Source of the DNA: Mannheimia sp. USDA-ARS-USMARC-1261 | Lineage (GTDB): Bacteria > Pseudomonadota > Gammaproteobacteria > Enterobacterales > Pasteurellaceae | Assembly (NCBI RefSeq): GCF_000521605.1 | Contig: NZ_CP006942.1 | Coordinates: 930,001-994,000, forward strand | Reading direction: 5' to 3' | DNA length: 64,000 nt | Part shown: one piece after another, positions 52,715 through 61,883 of the stretch | Numbering within the stretch: the first letter of the stretch is position 1 | Layout: each line of letters begins with the position of its first letter | Made by a program: the position numbers and the translations under genes | Notes under the pieces: model-generated | Database searches by the model: none | The model's input: the letters and a program-made list of their open reading frames with translations, nothing else | Told to the model about the DNA's origin: nothing

Positions 52715-52745
52715 TTGACCCTAACGCAAGGTTAGGTTTTATGAT
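52715..52745 (+). promoter_or_regulatory. CueR-type promoter of the metallothionein gene
   Basis: TTGACC (52715-52720), 19-bp spacer, TATGAT (52740-52745). The spacer carries the perfect dyad CCTAAC-GCAAG-GTTAGG. Confidence 0.85.
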
Positions 52746-52782
52746 ACGCTCATCAAAACAAAAAAGCAATGTTTTTAGTGGC

Positions 52783-53079
52783 TTAAAAACGGTTTTTGTT
52801 TTGATAATCAACCTTTAATTTGGAGAATTGTTATGAACGACATCATCAAAAACCCAAACGCCCACTGCGGTTGCCAATCTTGCACAGGGCAAAATTGCAA
52901 TCCAAAATGCAACTGCCAAAATGGCGAGCTGTGCATTTGTCAAAACTGCACTTGTGGCGATTGTGATTGCAAGTAATTGATTAACTAAAAACATTGGGCG
53001 GGCTTAGGTTTGCCCAATGTTTGCCAAATCCCATTTTGATAAGGAAAACTATAATGAAAATGTTTAAAAACCGTGCCGT
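52783..53079 (+). repeat. 297-bp direct repeat, copy 2
   Basis: Matches 45982-46279. It ends nine codons into a DUF305 gene, then switches to an alcohol dehydrogenase fragment at AAACCGTGCC, a short sequence found on both sides of the joint. Confidence 0.92.
52833..52976 (+). CDS. 12-cysteine metallothionein-like protein, copy 2
   Basis: 47 aa, the same as copy 1 except one Pro to Leu change (GELCIC). All 12 cysteines are kept. This copy is 88 bp from a CueR-type promoter and divergent to the CueR-like gene, so copper induction is likely. Confidence 0.85.
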   Translation: MNDIIKNPNAHCGCQSCTGQNCNPKCNCQNGELCICQNCTCGDCDCK

Positions 53080-53238
53080 GCATTGGGACTAAACCGTGCC
53101 GAGATGATGTATCGGGAAGGGGCGTATGTGATTGACCCTGTGTTCCCTGCGACTTTGGGTTATGCAGGGGCAGGCGTGGTCGTGGCAGTGGGCGATGACG
53201 CTGGCGAATTTCAAATCGGCGACAAAGTGAGCGTCTGA
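53054..53238 (+). pseudogene. DUF305 start fused to an alcohol dehydrogenase N-terminal fragment
   Basis: MKMFKNRAV of the DUF305 gene runs to 53079. From 53078 another frame encodes ALGLNRAEMMYREGAYVIDP and TLGYAGAGVVVAVGDDAG, then GDKVSV and a stop. The second part is the GroES-like domain of a zinc-type dehydrogenase, and fits the missing half of 38578-39210. Neither is functional. Confidence 0.75.
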
Positions 53239-53302
53239 TCTGCACCCCAAAAGTTGGACTAAAAACCAACTGATTAAGGTGCAGATTTTTTATGACGAAA
53301 TC
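53239..53302. mobile_element. possible IS3-family end remnant
   Basis: TCTGCACCCCAAAAGTTGGAC followed by ACCAACTGATTAAGGTGCAGA and an ATGACGAAATCC start resembles the left end of IS3-family elements, with an 8-bp terminal hairpin. No transposase remains. It could instead be only a terminator hairpin with T-run. Confidence 0.35.
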
Positions 53303-53327
53303 CCTCTATTTTTATAGTTAGATACCA

Positions 53328-54875
53328 CTATTCCACTTTAAACATCCCCATCATACCGAGATTTTCATGTTCTAAAATATGGCAATGGTACATTTTCAAC
53401 CCAGTATGTCCTTGCTTAAAGCGAATAATCACTTTTTCATAAGGGCGTAAATTAACCACATCTTTTAACGCTCTGCCTTCTGGCTTAAAGGTTTTACCGT
53501 TTAACGTATGTTGAATTACTTCAAATTGAGTGCCGTGTAAATGGAATGGATGATCCATATGGCTTTCATTGAAGATTTCCCACTGTTCCACTTCATTCAA
53601 TTTGGTAACAAAATCAATACGGTTCATATCAAAGGTTTGACCGTTGATTAAGAACATACCATTCATCATTGGTGGAATAGGGTTGTCCGTTAGTGTTGTA
53701 GTAGCGTGATGTGTACCGTGATTCATCATTGGCATATTCGTATGGTTCATCATTTTTTCACTAAAGCGAATTTGGCGAACCTGCTTTGGCTCATCCCAGT
53801 TAGGCAAGGACCTTAAGCTTTCAGGTAACTGAACAGGTTCTGATTTCACCTGAATTGTGGCTAAAGTGAGATCTTTAGGCTGTTCTTGAACCATCATCTT
53901 ACGGCGATCATAATAACCGCTTTGTAAATTGGCTGTTCCTTGCGTTTCACCCACCATAATCACTTCAACGCGTTCGGCTGGTGTAAGTAGCAGTTCATCA
54001 ACAGGCGAGCGAGGTTTTTCAAGTAAACCACCTTCGGTACCCACCACAATCCATTTCACCCCTGGAATGTTTAAACGAAAATAACGAGCGCTAGTGGCAT
54101 TCCAAAGACGGATTCGTTCATTCGTTTTCACTTGAATCTGGGGCTGATATTGACCGTTGATTAACACAAATTCACCCTCACGACCGTTCATCCAATCTAA
54201 CATCGTGTTTGCTGGAATGGTGCCATCGGCATTTAAACGCAGATCGGAAATCACCCAATGTTGTTCAGGAAGGTGTGCAAGCGGATCATTTTTCGCTTTA
54301 ACAACGAAAGTGCCTGCTAAGCCTTTATAGACTTGTTCGGAAACATGGTCATGTGGATGAGGGTGGTACCAATATGTCCCAGCACTGCCTTGAGGTAGCG
54401 TAAAGCGATAGACTTTTTTCCCTTGCGGTTCAACCATATCCATCGGGTTACCATCCGCCTCATTTGGTACATCTAAGCCGTGCCAATGTACTGTTGAGGG
54501 TTGTGGTAGGTGATTGATAAATTCAATTTCTACGGTATCTCCTTCAAATACTTCAATTTGTGGCCCTGGTAGTTGTCCGTTATAAGCCCAAAATTCCGTT
54601 TCTTTATTGTCTGCGAGGCGAATTTTAATTGGCTCTGCTTTTAAAGTGGCTTTGAACAGTCCAGCTTGAGTCGATTGATTAGCAAGTTTTGGTAATATCC
54701 CATTAAGCGATAAACCTGAAGGCATTGCCTCAGTTGGCATTAGGCCAGTAGGTACTGAATGCATCATCGCCATATTGCCATGTTGTGCGTGGTTCATCAT
54801 ATTCGCGAGGCTATAAAGCGAGCTACTGGCTAAGCTAATTCCAATTCCATAACGTAAAAAATCTCGACGTTTCAT
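53328..54875 (-). CDS. multicopper oxidase, AT-rich copy
   Basis: 515 aa. Twin-arginine start MKRRDFLRYGIGIS, a Met/His-rich segment, and all copper sites: HWHGLD, YHPHPHDH, HPFHLHG, HCHILEHENLGMM. It is a close relative of the oxidase at 49867 by sequence order and motifs but uses AT-rich codons of Pasteurellaceae type. It is transcribed after the DUF411 gene from a CueR-type promoter. Confidence 0.92.
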   Translation of the reverse strand: MKRRDFLRYGIGISLASSSLYSLANMMNHAQHGNMAMMHSVPTGLMPTEAMPSGLSLNGILPKLANQSTQAGLFKATLKAEPIKIRLADNKETEFWAYNGQLPGPQIEVFEGDTVEIEFINHLPQPSTVHWHGLDVPNEADGNPMDMVEPQGKKVYRFTLPQGSAGTYWYHPHPHDHVSEQVYKGLAGTFVVKAKNDPLAHLPEQHWVISDLRLNADGTIPANTMLDWMNGREGEFVLINGQYQPQIQVKTNERIRLWNATSARYFRLNIPGVKWIVVGTEGGLLEKPRSPVDELLLTPAERVEVIMVGETQGTANLQSGYYDRRKMMVQEQPKDLTLATIQVKSEPVQLPESLRSLPNWDEPKQVRQIRFSEKMMNHTNMPMMNHGTHHATTTLTDNPIPPMMNGMFLINGQTFDMNRIDFVTKLNEVEQWEIFNESHMDHPFHLHGTQFEVIQHTLNGKTFKPEGRALKDVVNLRPYEKVIIRFKQGHTGLKMYHCHILEHENLGMMGMFKVE

Positions 54876-54887
54876 TCTTTCCCCCCC

Positions 54888-55343
54888 CTATTGGTTATAG
54901 GATTTAAACACTTCACTTTCACCGTTTTTCTTAATCAAAACAACATCATAAGGATCTTTGCGTCCGCCGTATGCTTCACCGTCCATACCTGGTGAACCAA
55001 TTGGCATTCCCGGTGCAGACAAGCCTATTGCATCGGGTTTTTCTGCGAGTAAACGTTTGATATCCTCAGCAGGTACATGTCCTTCAATCACATAGCCATC
55101 AATCACGGCTGTGTGGCAAGAAGCATGTTCATATTTAATGTTAAAGCGCTTATGAGCATCATAATTGCCTGTTTCGTTGACTTTAACCTCAAAACCGTTT
55201 TTCTGCATATAGCTGATCCATTCATTACAACAGCCACAAGTCGGGCTTTTCCACACTTCCATAGAAAGTGTTTGTGCTTGAGCAAAAGCGGTTATGCCTA
55301 AACTTAAAAGCAACAATGAGCGGGTGAATTTATGTAATTTCAT
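54888..55343 (-). CDS. DUF411 periplasmic metal-binding protein, AT-rich copy
   Basis: 151 aa with a signal peptide ending near AFAQA. VWKSPTCGCCNEWISYM, ASCHTAVIDGYVIEGH and GMPIGSPGMDGEAYGG are the DUF411 motifs. First gene of a two-gene unit with the oxidase, in reverse order compared with the GC-rich pair. Confidence 0.88.
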   Translation of the reverse strand: MKLHKFTRSLLLLSLGITAFAQAQTLSMEVWKSPTCGCCNEWISYMQKNGFEVKVNETGNYDAHKRFNIKYEHASCHTAVIDGYVIEGHVPAEDIKRLLAEKPDAIGLSAPGMPIGSPGMDGEAYGGRKDPYDVVLIKKNGESEVFKSYNQ

Positions 55344-55381
55344 AAGATGTCCTTATTTTTTATTGAGATTGAATGGACATC

Positions 55382-55412
55382 ATTTTAAAGCTTAACCTAG
55401 GGTTAAGGTCAA
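55382..55412 (-). promoter_or_regulatory. CueR-type promoter of the DUF411-oxidase unit
   Basis: On the minus strand: TTGACC (55412-55407), 19-bp spacer, TAAAAT (55387-55382). The spacer holds the perfect dyad CTTAACC-TAG-GGTTAAG. Confidence 0.8.
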
Positions 55413-55524
55413 GTAATCTGAAAAAATTCTATCATTTGAAAATTTTTCTCAAAATCCTACTGCTTGTAGTAGAGATATGCCAACGTACCATCCACTATTA
55501 TTTTTTAAAATGTGATCAGAATTA

Positions 55525-55935
55525 TTATTTATGATGTTCTGAATGACCACCTTGAGTATTCGGCATATTCATATTAGGGTTCATTTCTTGATGCATCTTC
55601 ATCATTTCTTCAGGCGTTATTTCGCCCGTCATCATTTGGTTGTGCATTTCTGTTATTTGTTTAGCATCCATTTGCATTGAATGAGTCATTGCTGGTGTAG
55701 TGGGTTGATAGCCTGCTGAAATAGGATCTGCCATGCCAAAGATCATAGCAAAGTGACTCACAAATAAGAAAATCACAAGATAAACCGCATGTAATTTAAT
55801 TTTTGCACTATCCACGAGATTTTTATGAATAACTTTTAATTCCATGAGTAAAATAATAAAAATAGGAAAGGTAGCTAATAATAGTGATGCAATTGATGCG
55901 ATATCTACCCAACCACGCCATTCAGTAATAGTCGG

Positions 55936-55936
<1 letters not shown>
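55525..55936 (-). pseudogene. membrane protein with Met/His-rich tail, 5'-truncated
   Basis: The minus-strand frame is open from the joint at about 55936 and gives TEWRGWVDIASIASLLLATFPI, a second hydrophobic segment VYLVIFLFVSHFAMIFG, and a tail rich in Met and His (MHQEMNPNMNMPNTQGGHSEHH). An ATG at 55845 would give a 106-aa protein. The N-terminal part is lost at the joint with an aldo-keto reductase fragment. The tail suggests a periplasmic copper-binding role. Family not recognised. Confidence 0.55.
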
Positions 55937-56611
<675 letters not shown>

Positions 56612-57149
56612 TTTTCAGATACCTGAAAAAGTCGTAAATAAAAATTCTTTCTTACAGCGGTCGTTTTCATAAAATCCTTTGAAAAACGATCGCACTTTTT
56701 CTTGAATATGTAGCAAGATTAGTGGAAGATTTATCGAAATTGAAAGATATTGGGAAAAGGGTAAAACTGGAATCAGACAGATGATTAGGCAAAACGCTAT
56801 AGTCAATAAGTGTAAAAATGGCATAATCAACTCAATGAATTTATGGACAAATATTATCTGTTTGGTATTTTATAGTAAGTACATTGTGTAAAAATAAAAT
56901 CTGAAATTTAGTCTTTTTATACTTTATTTTTACGTACTCATACTTCAATCTGGGAAACTTAATATTTAATTAATTGATTTAAAAGAATTTTATAATTTAC
57001 ATTCCTAAGTGATATAGAAACAACCGTTTTGAATTACATATAACTTGAATTTGTCAAAATAAGCAAGCAAATAATAGGAAAGAGTCTTTTAAAACCAGTC
57101 TTACGTCGGGCCTACGTAACAAAATAAGTGGCCACCACAATTATGTTAA
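56612..57149. other. gap between cargo and ICE backbone
   Basis: About 540 bp of AT-rich DNA without a supported gene or RNA. Short ORFs on both strands have no recognisable sequence. It is the right border zone of the cargo region. Confidence 0.4.
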
Positions 57150-57860
57150 CTATTTCCCTCTTACAAAAGCATTTGTCTTTAATTTCACCATTTTTCCATC
57201 AGAATTCTTAAACCAATTATTTATGCCCATAATCTGTTTTTCAGTTAATGTTAGCTTTCTTCTGAGCTGATTTAATGTGTCTTGTATAAAATTTAAGTCA
57301 TTCTCTGGATTATGCTGAATAAATGATTGAAGCCAATATTCAGCAGCATAAACAGCTTGTAAGTTTTGGTATGTATACAAAGGATATGCCTCACCATACA
57401 TAATCACTCTTATGTAACTTTCATCTTTTTGAGATATTTGCCCTGTAAGTTCATAGTTATGATAGATTTCATTTAACTTTTGAGATTTTATAATCGAGGT
57501 TAAATGCGATAGTTTTTCAAATCTTAAGGTCAGGTATGCATTAACAGCATTATTGTCCAAATAATTATGTACTTCGTCATCGTGTATGGATGTGAAATTA
57601 TCTTGCTCAACATCTACTTGCTTATCCGTTTTATCATTTGTTGTTGGCTCATGAAGTAAACATCCCTTTGTGATATCAACTATTTTCTCTTTAGGATTGA
57701 CTACATTCTGACCGTTCTTATTTTGAGCACAAGACGGTCCTGAAAAAGAGATATTGCCAAGTTCATTTTGAACAACAATAGCTTTGCCTGATGTAATCAT
57801 TCTACTGCAAAATTGACATTTCACTGTATCAGTAAAATCAATCCTAATTTTTTTCCACAT
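57150..57860 (-). CDS. hypothetical ICE protein with a treble-clef-like zinc motif
   Basis: 236 aa from the ATG at 57860 (GGAGAG upstream). Near the N-terminus VKCQFCSRMITSGKAIVVQ followed by GPSCA gives a CxxC...C pattern like a treble-clef zinc finger. A polar linker and a helical C-terminal domain follow. I do not recognise the family. It is the only backbone gene on the minus strand here and is divergent to the next gene. Confidence 0.65.
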   Translation of the reverse strand: MWKKIRIDFTDTVKCQFCSRMITSGKAIVVQNELGNISFSGPSCAQNKNGQNVVNPKEKIVDITKGCLLHEPTTNDKTDKQVDVEQDNFTSIHDDEVHNYLDNNAVNAYLTLRFEKLSHLTSIIKSQKLNEIYHNYELTGQISQKDESYIRVIMYGEAYPLYTYQNLQAVYAAEYWLQSFIQHNPENDLNFIQDTLNQLRRKLTLTEKQIMGINNWFKNSDGKMVKLKTNAFVRGK

Positions 57861-57955
57861 AACATATCTCTCCATATAGTGAGTAATAAAAATACTTCTT
57901 AACTCTCTTCATTGATGAAATAATTGCAAAAATAACTTTGATAGAGGATAAATAT

Positions 57956-58240
57956 ATGAATTTCCCTCCAACTCGATGGAAAATATTACACCAGTATCAA
58001 ACTGAGCTAGAGCTCTGGGTTGAACAAGCCACAGAAGAGCATATCAAGCAATACTTGACTGAAATTCACGGATGTGTATACCCAGATGACTGGGAAAATG
58101 TGCGTATATCCCATATGTCATCTCAAACTCATATTTTCCATAGCTGTGAACATTGCCTAGAACTTATCTCTGCGATATTAACAATCTCACAACTAAGCAG
58201 ACCCGATCTAAATGGTCTACTGTGTGACAGAAAGCTATAA
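57956..58240 (+). CDS. hypothetical ICE protein
   Basis: 94 aa from the ATG at 57956 with GAGGA before it. The sequence is acidic and contains HSCEHCLELI, a CxxC with flanking His that may bind metal. No family recognised. Confidence 0.55.
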   Translation: MNFPPTRWKILHQYQTELELWVEQATEEHIKQYLTEIHGCVYPDDWENVRISHMSSQTHIFHSCEHCLELISAILTISQLSRPDLNGLLCDRKL

Positions 58241-58283
58241 TATTTTTTCTCTTTGTAAGTAAAAGAGTTTTAAGTAGATTTTA

Positions 58284-58292
58284 ACCGCACTT
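58284..58292 (-). repeat. Haemophilus influenzae-type uptake signal
   Basis: ACCGCACTT is the complement of AAGTGCGGT, the 9-mer of the Haemophilus/Pasteurella dialect, unlike the ACAAGCGGT dialect of the host part. It lies before the lipoprotein gene. Confidence 0.7.
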
Positions 58293-58336
58293 TTGCAAAA
58301 AATGAACGCAGATAACCCGCTTGTAAGGAGAATTCT

Positions 58337-58855
58337 ATGCGTTACATCAAATATAGTTTATTTCTTGTTTCTACAATGCTAATTTCAGGCTGTGCTGAAC
58401 TCTCAGCAATTAACGATAAGGTTGGGGATTGGGCCGGGCAAATGAATCAGACGCTCTATGGCTCTAAAGACGGCTCTGTTGAACAGCATAATGGGCGACA
58501 AGTTTATACTAAAACCCGAAATGGTAAGTACGTTTATCAAGATTCCGGCACATTGCAGTTGAAGCGGAATATTGATGATGTATTCCTGAAAGTTCGTCGG
58601 GAATTTGGCTTCCGCCCAACGAATGCTGATAGTGACTCCCGTAAAGTTTATCATACGGTACAAGGTACTTTTTACCATGTTTCCGGCTATTTTGAATCTG
58701 ATGTAGATACTGATGGGGTACACTTAGGTGAAAACTACTTGGAAGTTATCATTGAAAAAGGCAGTAAAAATCAGGTGAATGTTGAATGGAAAGCAACTGG
58801 TAGTGCTAGATGGCTCGATAGTGCAAAACAGCGTTTACTTAATACATTAAAATAA
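58337..58855 (+). CDS. hypothetical ICE lipoprotein
   Basis: 172 aa. Signal peptide with lipobox ISGC (Cys19). The mature part has a predicted alpha/beta domain with KRNIDDVFLKVRREFGFRP and ends SAKQRLLNTLK. GTAAGGAG precedes the ATG. Role unknown; surface exposure or transfer-related function is only possible. Confidence 0.7.
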   Translation: MRYIKYSLFLVSTMLISGCAELSAINDKVGDWAGQMNQTLYGSKDGSVEQHNGRQVYTKTRNGKYVYQDSGTLQLKRNIDDVFLKVRREFGFRPTNADSDSRKVYHTVQGTFYHVSGYFESDVDTDGVHLGENYLEVIIEKGSKNQVNVEWKATGSARWLDSAKQRLLNTLK

Positions 58856-58882
58856 TAACTCATATTGCTCCTAGAACCTCTT

Positions 58883-58907
58883 CCCAGTGGAAACACTGGG
58901 ATTTTTT
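58883..58907 (+). terminator. terminator of the lipoprotein gene
   Basis: Stem CCCAGTG/CACTGGG with loop GAAA and a run of six T. Confidence 0.88.
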
Positions 58908-59014
58908 ATGTCCTTATTTCTCAAATTATTACATCCTACGAGACAATAAGTCGTTGAATGCTATTTAATCAGCACATTACTATTTGCCTATCTGTATTCA
59001 TTTTAGGAAATAAT

Positions 59015-61066
59015 ATGAAATTATTTATTTGTGAAAAGCCATCTCAAGCTCGAGATCTTGCCGGCGTATTGGGTGCTACTTCAAAAGGTGAAGGCTTGCT
59101 GGCGACTGCGGATAAATCTATTATTGTCACTTGGGGGTTCGGGCATCTCGTTGAGCAATATCAGCCGGAAGATTATGATGAAGCGTGGAAACGCTGGGCA
59201 TTTGAAACATTACCCATTATTCCTGCTCAGTGGAAAATGACACCGAAAAAAGAGTCTAAGAAGCAATATTCTGTTGTAATAGGGCTTATCAAAAAAGCAA
59301 CCTCCGTGGTCATTGCGACCGATGCTGATCGAGAAGGTGAGATGATTGCTCGTGAGCTGTTAGATTTAGCTGGATACCGAGGTCAAATCCAACGTTGCTG
59401 GCTATCAGCTCTGGATGATGCCAGTATTCGAAAGGCTCTTCAAACACTCAAATCAGGTAAAGAAACCGAGGCTCTTTACTACGCCGGTATGGGACGTAGC
59501 CGCTCGGACTGGTTGATTGGAATGAACTTCTCCCGTTTATTTACCTTAATGGCTCAAGCAAAAGGCTATTCCGGTAAGCCATTGAGCGTTGGTCGAGTAC
59601 AAAGTCCAACATTAACTCTTGTGGTTAATCGAGATAGAGAAATTGCTAATTTCGTGCCTAAATCTCATTATGCGTTAGCGGTTCAGCTGACAACAACCTC
59701 TGGTGAAACTTTCGTTGCCGGGCTTGCAGTACCTGAACAGTATTTGGATGAGTCCGGACTTTGCCTTGATAGTCGTGTCATACAACAAGCCGAAGCTCAA
59801 ATTAAACAAACAGGCTTAGCCAAAGTGGTGACGGTTGAAACTAAACGAGAGAAAAAATCTCCACCGTTACTCTACGCATTAAGTGATTTACAAGGCGAAT
59901 GTAACCGCTTGTTTGGCTTTGGGGCTCAGCAGGTGTTGGATATCGCACAATCCCTTTACGAAGAGCATAAAATCACGACTTATCCCCGTACAGACTGTGG
60001 TTATCTGCCAGAATCACAATTTTCTGATGTTCCTAACGTAATCCGCTCATTAGTTGCCTCTGATTCAGGGCTACAAACTCTCTTGCCTAAATTAAATTTG
60101 CGACAAAAAAGTCGGGCGTGGGACGATAAAAAAATTACCGCTCACCACGGTATTATCCCAACCATTAAAAAAGCTGATTTAAGTAAATTGAGTGAGGAGG
60201 AAATGAAGGTCTATGATCTCATTCGCCGCCGATATCTTGCTCAATTCTTACCGCACTTGGAAATGGATAAAACCGTTGCCACTCTGCAATCTAGTGGGCA
60301 CACTCTGGTTGCTCGGGGAAATGTCATCGTTGCTCAAGGCTGGCGTATCTTGTTTGGCAAAAATGTGGATGAGGAAACTGGTAATGATGATGAGAAACAA
60401 GGATTACCTGTATTGACTAAAAATCAGCAATGCAATGTCACTCATTCTGAAGTCCGAACATTGCAAACTAAACCTCCCGCACACTATACAGAGGGGACAT
60501 TACTCGATGCAATGAAAAATGCCGCTCGCTTTGTGACTGACCCAAGACTCAAACAACGCTTACGTGAAACGGAAGGTTTAGGCACAGAAGCAACCCGTGC
60601 CGGATTAATTCAAGGCCTAATTGACAAAGGATTTCTCCTTAAGAAGAAAAAATCACTGGTTGCCTCAGCAGAAGCCGTTGCCTTAATTGATAGTTTGCCG
60701 GACTTACTGAAAAATCCCGGTTTAACGGCATTATGGGAACAAGCCCTCAATCAGATTGCCGAAGGTAGTATGACACTTGATGCATTTATGCAAAAGCAAG
60801 AAGCATTTGTAAAACAACTTATCGGCAGTTGTATGCAACAGGGAATGTCACTTGGGAATATTGAAATCCGAAAATGTTCAGAATGTGGTAAGCCAATGAG
60901 AAAAATCAATCACGCTAAGGGAACATTCTGGGGATGTACTGGTTATCCAGATTGCCAACATAAAGAGGCTGATAAAAAGGTAAAATCAGCTTCAAATAAA
61001 TCTGCTAAGAAAAGTAGTAATTTAAATGTACTCGATCAACTGAATAAATTAAGAAGCCAGTTATAA
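59015..61066 (+). CDS. topB: ICE DNA topoisomerase III
   Basis: 683 aa type IA topoisomerase. Toprim start MKLFICEKPSQARDLAGVLG with ATDADREGE, active-site Tyr in TTYPRTDCGYLP, and a C-terminal zinc finger CSECGKPMRKI and GCTGYPDC. The ATG at 59015 follows TAGGA and gives the canonical start. Part of the ICE maintenance module; it may resolve replication or transfer intermediates. Confidence 0.94.
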   Translation: MKLFICEKPSQARDLAGVLGATSKGEGLLATADKSIIVTWGFGHLVEQYQPEDYDEAWKRWAFETLPIIPAQWKMTPKKESKKQYSVVIGLIKKATSVVIATDADREGEMIARELLDLAGYRGQIQRCWLSALDDASIRKALQTLKSGKETEALYYAGMGRSRSDWLIGMNFSRLFTLMAQAKGYSGKPLSVGRVQSPTLTLVVNRDREIANFVPKSHYALAVQLTTTSGETFVAGLAVPEQYLDESGLCLDSRVIQQAEAQIKQTGLAKVVTVETKREKKSPPLLYALSDLQGECNRLFGFGAQQVLDIAQSLYEEHKITTYPRTDCGYLPESQFSDVPNVIRSLVASDSGLQTLLPKLNLRQKSRAWDDKKITAHHGIIPTIKKADLSKLSEEEMKVYDLIRRRYLAQFLPHLEMDKTVATLQSSGHTLVARGNVIVAQGWRILFGKNVDEETGNDDEKQGLPVLTKNQQCNVTHSEVRTLQTKPPAHYTEGTLLDAMKNAARFVTDPRLKQRLRETEGLGTEATRAGLIQGLIDKGFLLKKKKSLVASAEAVALIDSLPDLLKNPGLTALWEQALNQIAEGSMTLDAFMQKQEAFVKQLIGSCMQQGMSLGNIEIRKCSECGKPMRKINHAKGTFWGCTGYPDCQHKEADKKVKSASNKSAKKSSNLNVLDQLNKLRSQL

Positions 61067-61112
61067 ATTCAAGTAGATTATGGTATTATCAAGGAACAAA
61101 GAACCCGTTTTG

Positions 61113-61300
61113 TAGATTGTCGGTTATCAATCTACACCAGCCAAAATGTCTCCCAGCATTCTGAGAGGGAACTCCACTTTGTGGGAATGCCAACTAAACA
61201 TTAAATGGATAATGCCAGCCACATTAGTCTGTTGTAATTGTCTAAATCGTGATTGCAACGTCATAATATTACCCGATTGGGGGGATTATGACGTTGCAAT
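61113..61300 (+). ncRNA. structured region downstream of topB, with pseudoknot copy 1
   Basis: Contains hairpin GTAGATTG/CAATCTAC (61113-61136), a pseudoknot at 61150-61190 (TCCC with GGGA and GCATTC with GAATGC, interleaved, around a CCAC/GTGG hairpin) and a perfect 16-bp hairpin (61252-61267 with 61285-61300). The loop ATTACCCGATT of the last can pair with AATCGGGTAAAT near 61396. No coding ORF. Confidence 0.55.
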
Positions 61301-61507
61301 TACTGCTAACTATTCTGAGCCTGAGCCCACAGGTGAATAAAGGGTGCCGTTTGTGTCCTCGATGATGCCACAGATATGCCGATTAAAGACCACAAGGTAA
61401 TCGGGTAAATTACGAACGAAAATATCAACATTGTCACGAAGGTGCTGCTATTTTCAATATAGTAACTTATATTGGTCTAACTTAAATTTCATTTATTCTT
61501 CAAAAGT

Positions 61508-61544
61508 ACAACACCGTTGGTAAGTGATTTATCAACGGTGTTGT
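61508..61544 (+). terminator. strong inverted repeat in the topB-DUF3577 gap
   Basis: ACAACACCGTTG/CAACGGTGTTGT, 12 bp with a 13-nt loop. The T-rich end is weak, so it may be a terminator or another RNA stem. Confidence 0.5.
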
Positions 61545-61701
61545 CATTTCCAATTCTCTAAAATCAAAATTCAATTCTCAATTAACTTTATGATTCAATA
61601 TGGCTAAATTATCCTCAATTTAAGACGCTGTATATAACAGCACTTAATAAGTCGCATAACTCCTGAGAAGCGACGGCTATCCTTAGAGGTAGTTGAGTTA
61701 T

Positions 61702-61760
61702 TGCCAAAATGTCTCCCAGCATTCTGAAAGGGAACTCTGTAAATTTGCAGGAATGCCAAC
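61702..61760 (+). ncRNA. pseudoknot copy 2
   Basis: GCCAAAATGTCTCCCAGC and the following 45 bases repeat the sequence at 61139. TCCC/GGGA and GCATTC/GAATGC are unchanged, while the inner hairpin changes from CCAC-TTT-GTGG to CTGTAA-AT-TTGCAG and still pairs. Confidence 0.6.
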
Positions 61761-61811
61761 TCAATCCCTATCATTTCAGTGAATATTCATTGAGATTCCA
61801 TTTTACTTCCA

Positions 61812-61856
61812 CCTTGCGGGGAACATTTTTCCCGTGTTGGGTAAGGATGTTTCTCC
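61812..61856 (+). promoter_or_regulatory. leader pseudoknot of the DUF3577 gene
   Basis: Order a CCTTGC (61812-61817), b GGGGAACAT (61818-61826), a' GTAAGG (61841-61846), b' ATGTTTCTCC (61847-61856). Both pairs are complementary with G-U allowance and are interleaved. Confidence 0.6.
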
Positions 61857-61883
61857 GCTTTTTTACATTTGGAGAAACAAACT

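Noticed and set aside
61146..61340. 64-aa ORF in the gap after topB
   Set aside because: It overlaps the pseudoknot and the 16-bp hairpin, lacks a ribosome site and is not shared with the second pseudoknot copy beyond the first residues.
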